Shown one piece after another: positions 34,547 through 42,823 of a stretch of 46,379 bases of DNA. Origin of the DNA: JBOGNO01 sp050747245 (lineage in GTDB: Bacteria > Acidobacteriota > Terriglobia > Acidiferrales > UBA7541). Position numbers and translations under genes: made by a program. The stretch is from NCBI GenBank assembly GCA_050747245.1, contig JBOGNO010000019.1, positions 1 through 46,379 of the forward strand, written 5' to 3'. A model generated the notes under the pieces. It saw only the letters and a program-made list of their open reading frames with translations, ran no database searches and was not told where the DNA came from. Every line of letters begins with the position of its first letter. Position 1 is the first letter of the stretch.

Positions 34547-35446
34547 ATGAAGCGCGCAAAACCCATAGTCACCGAGCAGCGCCATTCGAGATCCCGCGCG
34601 CTCGATCTGAAATCCACGCGTGAGATCCTGAACATTCTGCATCGTGAAAGCGCACGCGTTCCGTCCGCCGTCGGACGGGAGCTGCCCGTCATCGCTCGCG
34701 CCGTAGATGCCGTCGTGAAATCGCTCAGCAACGGAGGCCGCCTTTTTTATGTTGGCGCGGGAACCAGCGGCCGGCTGGGCGCGCTGGACGCAGCTGAATT
34801 GCCACCAACTTTTGGAATTTCGGCGCGGAAGGTTCGGGCCATCATCGCCGGCGGCCACCGTGCACTCACCCATGCGATTGAGGGCGCAGAAGATTCGGCC
34901 ATCGCCGGCGCTCGCGACTTGCGCAGAACTGGATTGAAATCGAACGACGTCGTTGCAGGTATCACCGCCAGTGGAAAGACGCCCTACGTGCTGGGCGCGC
35001 TCCGTGAAGCGCGTGCGCGGCGCGCGGTGACCATTGGCATCACCAGCAATCGTCATTCGGAGATTGCGCGGCTAGCAAGGATTTTAATTGCCCCGAACAC
35101 TGGTGCCGAAGTGCTCGCTGGTTCGACGCGTATGAATGCGGGGACCGCTCAGAAAATGGTCCTGAATTTGCTCTCCACGGCAGCTATGGTGCGGCTCGGC
35201 TATGTGTACGATAACTGGATGATCGGCGTTGCCCTCACAAATCGAAAGCTGCGTGCGCGCGGCTTGCGCATTCTCGAGGAAGCGACAGGGGCGAGCCCGC
35301 GTCAAGCGCAACACGCTCTGCGTCTTGCCAGACACGACTTGCGAGTGGCGCTTCTGATGCTGAAAACGGATGGCAGCGCCGCGGAGTGCCGAAAAAAGTT
35401 GCAGGCTGCCGGCGGCGACTTGCGCCGTGCCCTGGGAGATCGCTGA
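34547..35446 (+). CDS. murQ: N-acetylmuramic acid 6-phosphate etherase
   Basis: The 299-residue SIS-domain lyase cleaves the lactyl ether of MurNAc-6P to GlcNAc-6P and D-lactate in the cytoplasm. Signatures: FYVGAGTSGRLGALDAAELPPTFG, the catalytic region AIEGAEDSAIAGARDL, GITASGKTPYVLGAL, and the highly conserved GAEVLAGSTRMNAGTAQKMVLN. A C-terminal helical domain is present. TATAAT at 34528-34533 lies 13 nt before the ATG. It sits 87 bp after the NagZ-like fusion on the same strand; no MurR regulator or MurP PTS transporter is nearby, so MurNAc-6P must come from a kinase. Confidence 0.95.
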   Translation: MKRAKPIVTEQRHSRSRALDLKSTREILNILHRESARVPSAVGRELPVIARAVDAVVKSLSNGGRLFYVGAGTSGRLGALDAAELPPTFGISARKVRAIIAGGHRALTHAIEGAEDSAIAGARDLRRTGLKSNDVVAGITASGKTPYVLGALREARARRAVTIGITSNRHSEIARLARILIAPNTGAEVLAGSTRMNAGTAQKMVLNLLSTAAMVRLGYVYDNWMIGVALTNRKLRARGLRILEEATGASPRQAQHALRLARHDLRVALLMLKTDGSAAECRKKLQAAGGDLRRALGDR

Positions 35447-35447
35447 A

Positions 35448-35525
35448 ATGCGCCTGTCTCGCCGCCCTCGGAGAATCATGGCGTTACTTCTTCTAATCCT
35501 GATACCGGGAGCCCGGAGCAACTAG
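35448..35525 (+). CDS. Possible 25-residue hydrophobic peptide between murQ and murA
   Basis: An ATG one base after the murQ stop opens a short frame with basic residues followed by MALLLLILIPGARSN, ending 1 bp before the murA ATG. The tight fit suggests translational relay from murQ to murA or a small membrane peptide. No Shine-Dalgarno of its own is evident and it could be chance. Confidence 0.3.
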   Translation: MRLSRRPRRIMALLLLILIPGARSN

Positions 35526-35526
35526 C

Positions 35527-36786
35527 ATGGACCGTTTCCGAATCGAAGGCGGCCGCCGGTTGGAGGGCGTCGTACGCATCAGCGGCGCGAAGAATGCTGC
35601 ACTTCCCTGCATGGCCGCAGCGCTTCTTACGGATGAGCTAATTCATCTCCAAAATATTCCGCGCGTTCGCGACATCATCACCATGGGCAAGCTCCTGGCG
35701 CACATGCGCGCGCACGTCGAGGCGCCGGATTTGCCGCCTTCGGATATTTCCATTCAGGCGGTGGAGGTTTCTCACGCAGAGGCGCCTTACGAACTTGTAA
35801 AAACCATGCGGGCATCTGTGCTGACGCTCGGCCCACTCGTGGCCCGCACCGGCTACGCGCGCGTATCTCTGCCCGGAGGCTGCGCCATCGGTGCGCGCCC
35901 CATCGATTTGCACATCAACGCGCTCGAAAAATTGGGCGCGGAAATTACGCTTTCCGAGGGTTATGTCGAAGCCCGCGCGCAGCGTTTGCGTGGCGCGCGC
36001 ATCGTATTCGAAAAAATTACGGTCACGGGCACGGAGAACATCCTGTGCGCCGCGGCGCTTGCGGAGGGAGAAACCGTTCTTGAAAATGCTGCCTGCGAGC
36101 CCGAAGTTCCAGATCTTGCCGCACTGCTCATCAAGATGGGGGCGCGCATCGAAGGCGCGGGAACGCCAACCGTTCGAATCCTCGGCGTCAAACGGTTGCA
36201 CGGCGCGACACACTCCATCATAGCCGACCGCATCGAAGCGGGCACTTTCCTCGTGGCCGCGGGAATTACCGGCGGCGATCTCTTGCTGGAACATTGCTGC
36301 CCAAAGCACCTCCGCGCCGTCACCGAGAAACTCATTTCCTGCGGGATGGAAATTCGGGAGGAAAGTCCCGGACAAATTCGCGCTCGCGCCCTGAATCCAT
36401 TGCGCGCCGCCGACATTACCACGGAAGAATTTCCCGGCTTCGCCACGGACATGCAGGCGCAGTACATGGCGCTCGCCACGCAAATGTCCGGCACCTGCGT
36501 GGTTACCGAAACCATTTTCGAGAATCGCTTCATGCATGCCAGCGAAATGGTGCGCATGGGGGCCAACATTTCCGTCGAAGGCAACCAGGCCATCGTTCGC
36601 GGCCCGACTCCGCTCGGCGCGGCGAGTGTCACCTGTTCGGATCTCCGCGCCAGCGCTTCGCTGGTGCTCGCGGGACTGGTGGCTCGCGGCTCAACCATCG
36701 TCGATCGCGTCTACCACATTGACCGTGGCTACGAACGCATCGAAGAAAAGCTCAATTCTCTCGGCGCAAGCATCGAGCGTCTCTGA
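35527..36786 (+). CDS. murA: UDP-N-acetylglucosamine 1-carboxyvinyltransferase
   Basis: The 419-residue enzyme transfers enolpyruvate from PEP to UDP-GlcNAc, the first committed step of peptidoglycan synthesis, in the cytoplasm. Motifs: GAKNAALPCMAAALL (K22, N23), LGPLVARTGYARVSLPGGCAIGARPIDLH with the catalytic C119, the target of fosfomycin, DRIEAGTF, TEEFPGFATDMQAQYMAL and the C-terminal DRVYHIDRGYERIEEKL. Length is standard. It follows murQ closely and so may be cotranscribed with the salvage genes, linking recovery of wall sugars to wall synthesis. Confidence 0.96.
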   Translation: MDRFRIEGGRRLEGVVRISGAKNAALPCMAAALLTDELIHLQNIPRVRDIITMGKLLAHMRAHVEAPDLPPSDISIQAVEVSHAEAPYELVKTMRASVLTLGPLVARTGYARVSLPGGCAIGARPIDLHINALEKLGAEITLSEGYVEARAQRLRGARIVFEKITVTGTENILCAAALAEGETVLENAACEPEVPDLAALLIKMGARIEGAGTPTVRILGVKRLHGATHSIIADRIEAGTFLVAAGITGGDLLLEHCCPKHLRAVTEKLISCGMEIREESPGQIRARALNPLRAADITTEEFPGFATDMQAQYMALATQMSGTCVVTETIFENRFMHASEMVRMGANISVEGNQAIVRGPTPLGAASVTCSDLRASASLVLAGLVARGSTIVDRVYHIDRGYERIEEKLNSLGASIERL

Positions 36787-36812
36787 CATCTAATTTTCGT
36801 TCGCTGACAAAA

Positions 36813-36840
36813 ACGGGGAGGCGATCGCTCGTCTCCCCGT
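36813..36840 (-). terminator. Rho-independent terminator, best oriented for pnp
   Basis: A 12-bp stem with one G-T pair (ACGGGGAGGCGA / TCGTCTCCCCGT, loop TCGC) lies between the convergent murA and pnp stops. On the minus strand it is followed by GTTTTTGTC, a short T-tract. On the plus strand an A-run follows instead. Confidence 0.7.
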
Positions 36841-36872
36841 GAAAAACATCGTTTCGGAACCGACCGTACAGC

Positions 36873-39002
36873 TTATTGGCCGCCGGTAGCTGGTCCGCCA
36901 GCCGTCTTTTGCTTCTCGCGCTGTTCCCGCAGCAGCGCCTTGCGGCTGAGCCGGATTTTATTTCCTTCGATGGCCAGCACCTTGACGAGAACCTGGTCGC
37001 CCTCTTTCAGCGCGTCGCGCACGGCCCGCACGCGCTGTTCAGATATTTCGCTGATGTGCAGAAGTCCGTCCGTCCCTGGAAAAATCTCCACGAACGCGCC
37101 GAACTCCGCGAGCCGCACCACTTTGCCGAGATAAGTTTTCCCAATCTCCGCCGATGCGGTAATGTCGCGGATCATTTGCAGCGCCGAATCCGCGGCCGTG
37201 CCGTTTGCCGCGAACACGTGAACGGACCCGTCTTCGAGCACGTCGATTTTCACTCCCGTTTGCTCGATGATGGATTTGATCTTCTTTCCGCCCGGGCCGA
37301 TGAGGTCGCGGATCTTGTCGGTCGGAATCTTCAGCGTGTAGAGATGCGGAGCATACGCGGAAATTTCCTTGCGCGGCTCGGCGATGGTGCGCTCCATGAT
37401 GTCCAGGATTTCCATGCGCGCCCGCCGTGCCTGTTCGAGCGCCTCGCGCATCATCGCGATGCTCACGCCGCCCACTTTGATGTCCATTTGCAGCGCCGTA
37501 ATCCCAGCGCGCGTCCCGGCAACTTTGAAGTCCATGTCGCCGTAGTGATCTTCCGCGCCGGCGATATCCGTCAGGATGGCGTAGCGATCTCCCTCCACCA
37601 CCAGCCCCATCGCGATGCCCGCGCAAGCCGCGCGAACTGGCACGCCCGCATCCATCAGCGCGAGCGAGCCGCCGCACACCGTGGCCATTGAGGACGATCC
37701 GTTCGATTCCAGGATGTCCGAGACAAGCCGCATGGCGTACGGGAATTCCGCATCCGCGGGTAGCAGATTGAGCAGCGCCCGTTCTGCCAGCGCGCCGTGG
37801 CCAATTTCGCGCCTTCCCGGCCCGCGGAGGAATTTCACTTCGCCGACCGAAAACGGCGGGAAATTGTAGTGCAGCATGAACCGCTTGAAGGCTTCGTCCT
37901 CGAAAAGCAAATCGAGCCTCTGCTTATCCTCCTTGGTTCCCAGCGTGAGCGTTGCCAGCGCCTGCGTTTCTCCCCGCGTGAAGAGCGCCGAACCGTGCAC
38001 GCGCGGCAGCAAACTTACCTCGCAGGTTATTTGCCGGATTTCGTCGAAGCGTCGCGCATCCGGACGCCGCCGCGCCGTCAGCATGTCGTCGCGGAAATAT
38101 TTCTCGCGCAGCCGCTCGAAAGCGCGGCCGGCCAGCTTTCTCCGCTCTTCGTCCTCTTCGGGAATCGCGTCCATGATTTCCTTCTGGATTTCCGCGATGC
38201 GGCCATAGCTTTCGAGCTTCGGATAATTCTTGGTGTCCAGCGCGTCGTGCAATCGTTCGCCGTACTTGTGGTTGATTTCCTTGTAGAGCGCTTCGTCGAA
38301 CGCCGGCGGTTGCACGCTGAGCTTCTTGGGCTGAACCAGTGCGTGTAGCTCGCGAATCGCCGCGATGATGCGCTTGATTTCCGCGTGCGCGAAAGTCAAA
38401 GCGTCCGCCACGGTGTCTTCGGACACTTCCAGCGCGCCGGCTTCCACCATCACGATGGCTTCTTCCGAGCCAGCCACGACGATGTTCATCAGGCTGGTTT
38501 TTTGCTCCGCCACCGTCGGGTTGACCGTCAGTTTTCCTTCCAACAATCCCACGCGCACGGCGGCAATGGGATTCAAAAACGGAATCGGCGAGATAAAGAG
38601 TGCAGCCGCTGCCGCCGTCAATCCGATCACGTCCGGTTCGTTTTCACTGTCTGCGGAGAGCACCATGCTCACAATTTGTGTCTCCGTGGACCATCCTTCG
38701 GGAAAGAGTGGCCGCAGCGGCCGGTCCGTCAGCCGCGAAGTCAGAATTTCCTTTTCGGAAGGTCGCCCTTCGCGCTTAAAAAACCCTCCCGGAATCTTTC
38801 CGGCCGAATATGTGTACTCACGGTAGTCCACCGTGAGCGGCAGAAAATCTTTTTCGGTTGCTTTGTTGTCCATGCAGGCTGTGGCCAGCACCACCGTATC
38901 GCCATAGCGCGCGACCACCGCGCCGTGTGCCTGCTTCGCCATTTTGCCGGTTTCCAGCGTCAGCGTGCGTCCGCCTACCTCTACTTTCACTTCGTGTGCC
39001 AT
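36873..39002 (-). CDS. pnp: Polyribonucleotide nucleotidyltransferase (PNPase)
   Basis: The 709-residue cytoplasmic 3'-5' phosphorolytic exoribonuclease starts at 39002, where GGAGG lies about 9 nt upstream. Domains in order: first RNase PH domain (from FLPLTVDYREYTYSAGKIPGG), a helical linker, second RNase PH domain (LPRVHGSALFTRGETQAL, MDFKVAGTRAGITALQMDIK), KH domain with IGPGGKKIKSIIEQTG, and a C-terminal S1 domain (YLGKVVRLAEFGAFVEIFPGTDGLLHISE). The gene follows rpsO, the conserved order; the 242-bp gap holds two small back-to-back hairpins at about 39161-39187, possible RNA processing sites. Confidence 0.97.
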   Translation of the reverse strand: MAHEVKVEVGGRTLTLETGKMAKQAHGAVVARYGDTVVLATACMDNKATEKDFLPLTVDYREYTYSAGKIPGGFFKREGRPSEKEILTSRLTDRPLRPLFPEGWSTETQIVSMVLSADSENEPDVIGLTAAAAALFISPIPFLNPIAAVRVGLLEGKLTVNPTVAEQKTSLMNIVVAGSEEAIVMVEAGALEVSEDTVADALTFAHAEIKRIIAAIRELHALVQPKKLSVQPPAFDEALYKEINHKYGERLHDALDTKNYPKLESYGRIAEIQKEIMDAIPEEDEERRKLAGRAFERLREKYFRDDMLTARRRPDARRFDEIRQITCEVSLLPRVHGSALFTRGETQALATLTLGTKEDKQRLDLLFEDEAFKRFMLHYNFPPFSVGEVKFLRGPGRREIGHGALAERALLNLLPADAEFPYAMRLVSDILESNGSSSMATVCGGSLALMDAGVPVRAACAGIAMGLVVEGDRYAILTDIAGAEDHYGDMDFKVAGTRAGITALQMDIKVGGVSIAMMREALEQARRARMEILDIMERTIAEPRKEISAYAPHLYTLKIPTDKIRDLIGPGGKKIKSIIEQTGVKIDVLEDGSVHVFAANGTAADSALQMIRDITASAEIGKTYLGKVVRLAEFGAFVEIFPGTDGLLHISEISEQRVRAVRDALKEGDQVLVKVLAIEGNKIRLSRKALLREQREKQKTAGGPATGGQ

Positions 39003-39244
39003 TACTTCACTTCCTCCGCGCCCGGCCAAATTCTGCGGCCTGTCGGCGCAATGCAATTTTCAATCGCCGCTTTTATGCCAGCGTTGTTCAGAGGGAGAGT
39101 AAAGGAGAGAAACCGCGGTCAAGAATTCGCGCAGGATGCGTGGACACAGCCGCCGCGCACAGGACTTGTGTCCTGCAAGCCGCTTGCATATTTTGGCGGA
39201 TTCGTTCGGGTGGGAGGCGGCGAACGCCGCTCCCCTGTTCCGGG

Positions 39245-39559
39245 CTACTTCCGCAAACTAAGCCGTTCCACAATTTCGCGATACCGATCGGGGTCGCGCC
39301 GGTTCAGGTAATCCAGCAGCCGCCGCCGTCGATTGACCATCATGATCAATCCTCGACGCGACGCGTGATCCTTTACGTGGGACTTGAGATGCGTGGTCAG
39401 ATAGTTGATTCGTTCACTCAGCAATGCAATCTGCACTTCCGGACTTCCGGTATCCTTGGGATGCTGGCGGTATTGCTCAATGACTTGCTCTCTGACCTCG
39501 TTCAACGCGTCCCCCCTCGGCGTTCCCCGTGTCTCTTCTGTCTGTCTCTCTTCTGACAT
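39245..39559 (-). CDS. rpsO: 30S ribosomal protein S15
   Basis: The 104-residue protein starts at 39559 (AGGA upstream; an ATG two codons earlier is possible). The core VREQVIEQYRQHPKDTGSPEVQIALLSERI and LTTHLKSHVKDHASRRGLIMMVNRRRRLLDYL is unmistakable S15, a primary binder of 16S rRNA. There is an N-terminal extension of about 15 acidic residues relative to the usual 88-89-residue protein. A GC stem-loop, GCGCG-GTTC-CGCGC (39574-39587), 15-28 nt upstream of the start could be part of an S15 autoregulatory leader (inference). Confidence 0.97.
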   Translation of the reverse strand: MSEERQTEETRGTPRGDALNEVREQVIEQYRQHPKDTGSPEVQIALLSERINYLTTHLKSHVKDHASRRGLIMMVNRRRRLLDYLNRRDPDRYREIVERLSLRK

Positions 39560-39671
39560 TTCCATCCTAGCATACGCGCGGTTCCGCGCAAGCGATAATT
39601 CATCGCGACCAGGCGCGCCCGCAGATTCATGAAGTCTTGCCCCGCTCGGAAGAGTAGTTGCAGAAATCTGA

Positions 39672-40277
39672 CTACCGGGCCTTGTCGGTGCGGATGAGCG
39701 AAAGGAACTCGTCGCGCGTCTGTTTATTCTCGCGGAAAGCGCCGAGCATCGCGCTCGTGACCGCGGAAGAATTCTGTTTTTCCACGCCGCGCATCACCAT
39801 GCACAGATGCTGGGCTTCGATGATCACCCCTACACCTTCGGGGCTGATGCGCTGTTCGATTGCCTTGGCAATCTGGCTGGTGAGCCGCTCCTGAATCTGC
39901 AAACGACGCGCATACATGTTGACCAGCCGCGCGATCTTGCTGAGGCCCACCACCTTCTTGTTCGGAATGTACCCCACGTGGCATTTCCCGAAGAACGGAA
40001 GCAGGTGATGCTCGCATAGGCTGTACACTTCGATATCTTTCACCACCACCATCTGGTCGTAGCAAACACTGAACATCGCGCCATTGAGGATTTTGTCCGG
40101 GTCCTTTTGATAGCCGCCGGTCAGGAAGCGCATCGTTTTCTCGAACCGTTCCGGCGTGCGCCGCAACCCGTCGCGGTTGGGGTCTTCTCCGAGCAATGCG
40201 ATGATTTTGCGCACGTGCTCCGCAATCGTTTCGGTCTTTTCCGCCGAGGACAGTTGGATTTCCGTCGTCTCACTCAT
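39672..40277 (-). CDS. folE: GTP cyclohydrolase I
   Basis: The 201-residue enzyme converts GTP to 7,8-dihydroneopterin triphosphate, the entry to folate, biopterin and queuosine precursors. Motifs: RDGLRRTPERFEKTMRFL, SLCEHHLLPFFGKCHVGYIP with the zinc Cys and His, GLSKIARLVNMYARRLQIQERLT, and EAQHLCMVMRGVEKQNSS with the second zinc Cys. The ATG at 40277 overlaps the stop of the upstream PTPS-like gene by ATGA. It is the last gene of a four-gene minus-strand operon. Confidence 0.96.
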   Translation of the reverse strand: MSETTEIQLSSAEKTETIAEHVRKIIALLGEDPNRDGLRRTPERFEKTMRFLTGGYQKDPDKILNGAMFSVCYDQMVVVKDIEVYSLCEHHLLPFFGKCHVGYIPNKKVVGLSKIARLVNMYARRLQIQERLTSQIAKAIEQRISPEGVGVIIEAQHLCMVMRGVEKQNSSAVTSAMLGAFRENKQTRDEFLSLIRTDKAR

Positions 40278-40714
40278 CGGATTTTTTCTCCTGGCACTCT
40301 TGCTCCCGGATCTTCGAAACATTCAAAACTGTTCTTGCCGGTCTCCTCGATGCGGATGCGCTCAAGACGTGCCCCGGAAAAAGAGCGCAGCCGACGGAAA
40401 ATCTCATGCGCCAGATTTTCCGTCGTGGGCACCGCATTTCGGAATTCGGCAACCTCTTCGTTCAAGTTTTTATGGTCGAACGGATCCAGTATTTCCCGCT
40501 GCACGAATTCATCGAGCTCCGCCAGATTCGCCACCATGCCCGTTTTAGGATCCACCGGTCCGGTCAGCGTCACTTCGACGGAATAATTGTGGCCGTGGCC
40601 GTGCGGGTTGTCGCATTTTCCATAGAGGCGGCGGTTCTCTGCGTCGCTGAAACGCGCGCTGTGCAAGCGATGCGCTGCGCTGAATAGATATCGTCGTGTC
40701 AGAGAAATCTTCAT
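40274..40714 (-). CDS. 6-pyruvoyl-tetrahydropterin synthase / QueD family protein (copy 1)
   Basis: The 146-residue protein begins at 40714. Zinc ligands are the His of YLFSAAHRL and the HGHGH pair; the catalytic Cys is in GKCDNPHGHGHNY, and FDHKNLNEE holds the catalytic Asp-His region. It ends with RIRIEETGKNSFEC. The family makes 6-pyruvoyl-tetrahydropterin or 6-carboxy-tetrahydropterin (QueD) from the FolE product. It overlaps folE downstream and its paralogue upstream by ATGA. Confidence 0.9.
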   Translation of the reverse strand: MKISLTRRYLFSAAHRLHSARFSDAENRRLYGKCDNPHGHGHNYSVEVTLTGPVDPKTGMVANLAELDEFVQREILDPFDHKNLNEEVAEFRNAVPTTENLAHEIFRRLRSFSGARLERIRIEETGKNSFECFEDPGARVPGEKIR

Positions 40715-41124
40715 GCGACATCTCGCGTGCAATCGGCAAAGAGGTCGGGCGTCTCGTAGAGCCGGATGCGATCGAGGTGCCCCTGCTGAATTTTCGGCTC
40801 GAGCAAATCCCAGATGACGCTCGCGATGTTTTCGCACGTCGGAATTTTCCCGGAAAGCTCCGGAACTTCGTAATTCAGGTGGCGATGATCCATGCGCATC
40901 ATCACTTCGCGTTCCAGCAAATCCTTCAACTCTTGCAGATCGAGAACCATGCCGGTCTGCGCGTCCGGTTCTCCCGCTACCGTTACTTCGAGAACGTAAT
41001 TGTGGCCATGCCCGTGCGAATTATTGCATTTTCCGAAGATGCGGCGGTTTTCTTCCGCGCTGAAATTCGGGTTGTGATAGTAATGCGCCGCGGAAAATTC
41101 AATTTTGCGCGTCACCCGAATCAT
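40711..41124 (-). CDS. 6-pyruvoyl-tetrahydropterin synthase / QueD family protein (copy 2)
   Basis: This 137-residue paralogue of the adjacent gene has KIEFSAAHYYHNPNFSAEENRRIFGKCNNSHGHGHNYVLEV with the same Cys and His set, and MRMDHRHLNYEVPEL. Both copies keep catalytic residues, so both may be active with different products (for example queuosine versus a biopterin-type cofactor). It overlaps the glycosyltransferase gene and copy 1 by ATGA. The two copies are clearly diverged, not a recent duplication. Confidence 0.9.
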   Translation of the reverse strand: MIRVTRKIEFSAAHYYHNPNFSAEENRRIFGKCNNSHGHGHNYVLEVTVAGEPDAQTGMVLDLQELKDLLEREVMMRMDHRHLNYEVPELSGKIPTCENIASVIWDLLEPKIQQGHLDRIRLYETPDLFADCTRDVA

Positions 41125-42146
41125 GCCATCCCCGCCGGATATTCTCTGCCCTTCCATTGCACCGCACCGCGCGTATTTTTCCACGCCGAGGCACAGAGGG
41201 CGGCCACATAAACAATTACGCCCACCAAATAGAATTGGATGGGTGCGAGCCGGAAAAGATTCCTGCGCAGCGCGGCTTCGTAGCGCAGCACGCGCACCGT
41301 GAGCAGCGCGACGCCGAGCGAGGCGAGCATCCAGTTGCGAATCGCCACGCCCATTCCGATCAGAACAAATTCCACTGCCGGAAAGACGCGCAACAACTCC
41401 CACACCGTGGCGCGATGGCTTCCGCCGATGAGCGAATACAGATTCTTTGTCCAGCCCTGCCACATATCGCGAAATGAATCGTACATCCGCGTCCGTGCGA
41501 TGCGGGCGCCCGGCGCGAAGAAAATACGGTTCCCCGCGCGCTTCACACGCCGCGCCAGCGCCACGTCTTCCAATACTTCGCCGCGCACGGCACAGTGTCC
41601 CCCCGCGTCGAAATATGCGCCGCGTCGCACCAGCAAAAATTGCCCGTTGGCCGCGGCGTCGCTGCACGCGGAATCATTCACGCGGTCGTAGCGATACATC
41701 TTTGCGAGCCGACAGAAAATGAACGGAATCAACGCGCGCTCGGCGAACGAGTGCATCACCTGTTCGGGCGAATACGAAACGAGTGCGGCCCCATGTTCCG
41801 CGGCATCCGCCTGCGCGAGCTTTGCGGAGCCGGGGAAATGCTCCACGTCCGCATCCGTGAAGAGCAGCCATTCGTGCGTCACAGCCTGCGCGCCGAGCCA
41901 TGCAGCGCGATTCTTGCCCGTCCAGCCCGGAGGCAAATCGCCCGACTCCAGAATCCTGAGCTGCGGATTACGCGCTGCCAGCTCGGAGAGAATGGCCGCA
42001 GTGTCGTCGGATGAACTATCGTTGACGACGATGATTTCTGCAATCTCCGGTTGCGCGGCGAGCGAATTCACGGCGCGCGCGATATTTTTTTCTTCATTGC
42101 GCGCCGGCACGACGACGGAAATGAAATTGTTGTGCAGGTCTTCCAT
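41121..42146 (-). CDS. Membrane-anchored family 2 glycosyltransferase
   Basis: The 341-residue protein has a GT2 (GT-A fold) N-terminal domain: ISVVVPARNEEKNIARAVNSL, IIVVNDSSSDDTAAIL, LLFTDADVEHFPGS (DxD-type) and GEVLEDVALARRVKRAG (ED before the acceptor helix). Three or four hydrophobic helices follow (AVEFVLIGMGVAI, MLASLGVALLTVRVL, IQFYLVGVIVYVAAL). It resembles transferases acting on lipid acceptors such as carotenoid or hopanoid-type GT2 enzymes. It is the first gene of the operon with two PTPS homologues and folE, an unexplained combination. Confidence 0.85.
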   Translation of the reverse strand: MEDLHNNFISVVVPARNEEKNIARAVNSLAAQPEIAEIIVVNDSSSDDTAAILSELAARNPQLRILESGDLPPGWTGKNRAAWLGAQAVTHEWLLFTDADVEHFPGSAKLAQADAAEHGAALVSYSPEQVMHSFAERALIPFIFCRLAKMYRYDRVNDSACSDAAANGQFLLVRRGAYFDAGGHCAVRGEVLEDVALARRVKRAGNRIFFAPGARIARTRMYDSFRDMWQGWTKNLYSLIGGSHRATVWELLRVFPAVEFVLIGMGVAIRNWMLASLGVALLTVRVLRYEAALRRNLFRLAPIQFYLVGVIVYVAALCASAWKNTRGAVQWKGREYPAGMA

Positions 42147-42186
42147 CCGGGCTCGGAAAGGGCTGTCGCGGATTCGGCCGAGACGC

Positions 42187-42193
42187 TATTATA
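42187..42193. promoter_or_regulatory. Overlapping divergent -10 boxes (TATTATA)
   Basis: TATTAT on the plus strand (42187-42192) ends 7 nt before the GTG of the TlpA-like gene. TATAAT on the minus strand (42193-42188) lies about 41 nt before the glycosyltransferase ATG. The two boxes share nearly all bases, a symmetric bidirectional promoter. Confidence 0.5.
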
Positions 42194-42199
42194 GAGCGC

Positions 42200-42751
42200 G
42201 TGCAGCAGAGCGTGAAACGAAAAGTTGTCACCGGTCTGGTGCTCACGGGCATTGCGGCCATGCTCACGCTCTTTGTGTGGCCGGATTACCGCCAGGGCGA
42301 ACCGAGTCCCGCGGGGAAAAAGGCGCGGGATTTTTCGTTCGAGCTCGGCGGCAAACCGGAGACGCTCGCGGCGCTGCACGGGAAGATCGTGGTTTTGAAT
42401 TTCTGGGCCACGTGGTGCCCGCCGTGCGTCGAGGAAGCCCCCTCACTCAACCGCCTGCAGGAGCGCATCGCTTCGCGCGGCGCGACGATCCTGGGAGTGA
42501 GTGTGGATGACGACGGCGACGCGTACCGGCAATTCCTCTCCCTCCACCAGGTGAATTTTCCGACGTTCCGCGATCCCACGAAAAAAATCGCCAACGAGTA
42601 CGGCACGTTCGTGTATCCGGAAACTTATATCATCGACCGCCAGGGCCACATCCTGCGAAAAATTGTCGGCGAGCAGGATTGGGACAGTCCGGAGATGATG
42701 GCGTATTTCGATTCCCTCCTCACAGGCAAGAACCAATCGGCATCAAATTGA
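42200..42751 (+). CDS. TlpA/ResA-type thioredoxin-like protein
   Basis: The 183-residue protein starts with GTG at 42200, placed right after the -10 box. A hydrophobic N-terminal anchor (VVTGLVLTGIAAMLTLFVW) places the thioredoxin domain in the periplasm. The domain has FSFELGGKPETLAALHGKIVVLNFWATWCPPCVEEAPSL with the redox WCPPC motif, the VSVDDDG segment and the cis-Pro region YGTFVYPETYIIDRQG. It is probably a reductase of periplasmic disulfides, for example in cytochrome c maturation, but no ccm gene is adjacent. Confidence 0.9.
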   Translation: MQQSVKRKVVTGLVLTGIAAMLTLFVWPDYRQGEPSPAGKKARDFSFELGGKPETLAALHGKIVVLNFWATWCPPCVEEAPSLNRLQERIASRGATILGVSVDDDGDAYRQFLSLHQVNFPTFRDPTKKIANEYGTFVYPETYIIDRQGHILRKIVGEQDWDSPEMMAYFDSLLTGKNQSASN

Positions 42752-42823
42752 AAAAATAAACTTGCTGCGCCCGCGAGCGCCGTGGCCGGAGGACTGGGTC
42801 AGGGTGAAAAAAATTCGCGGCGC

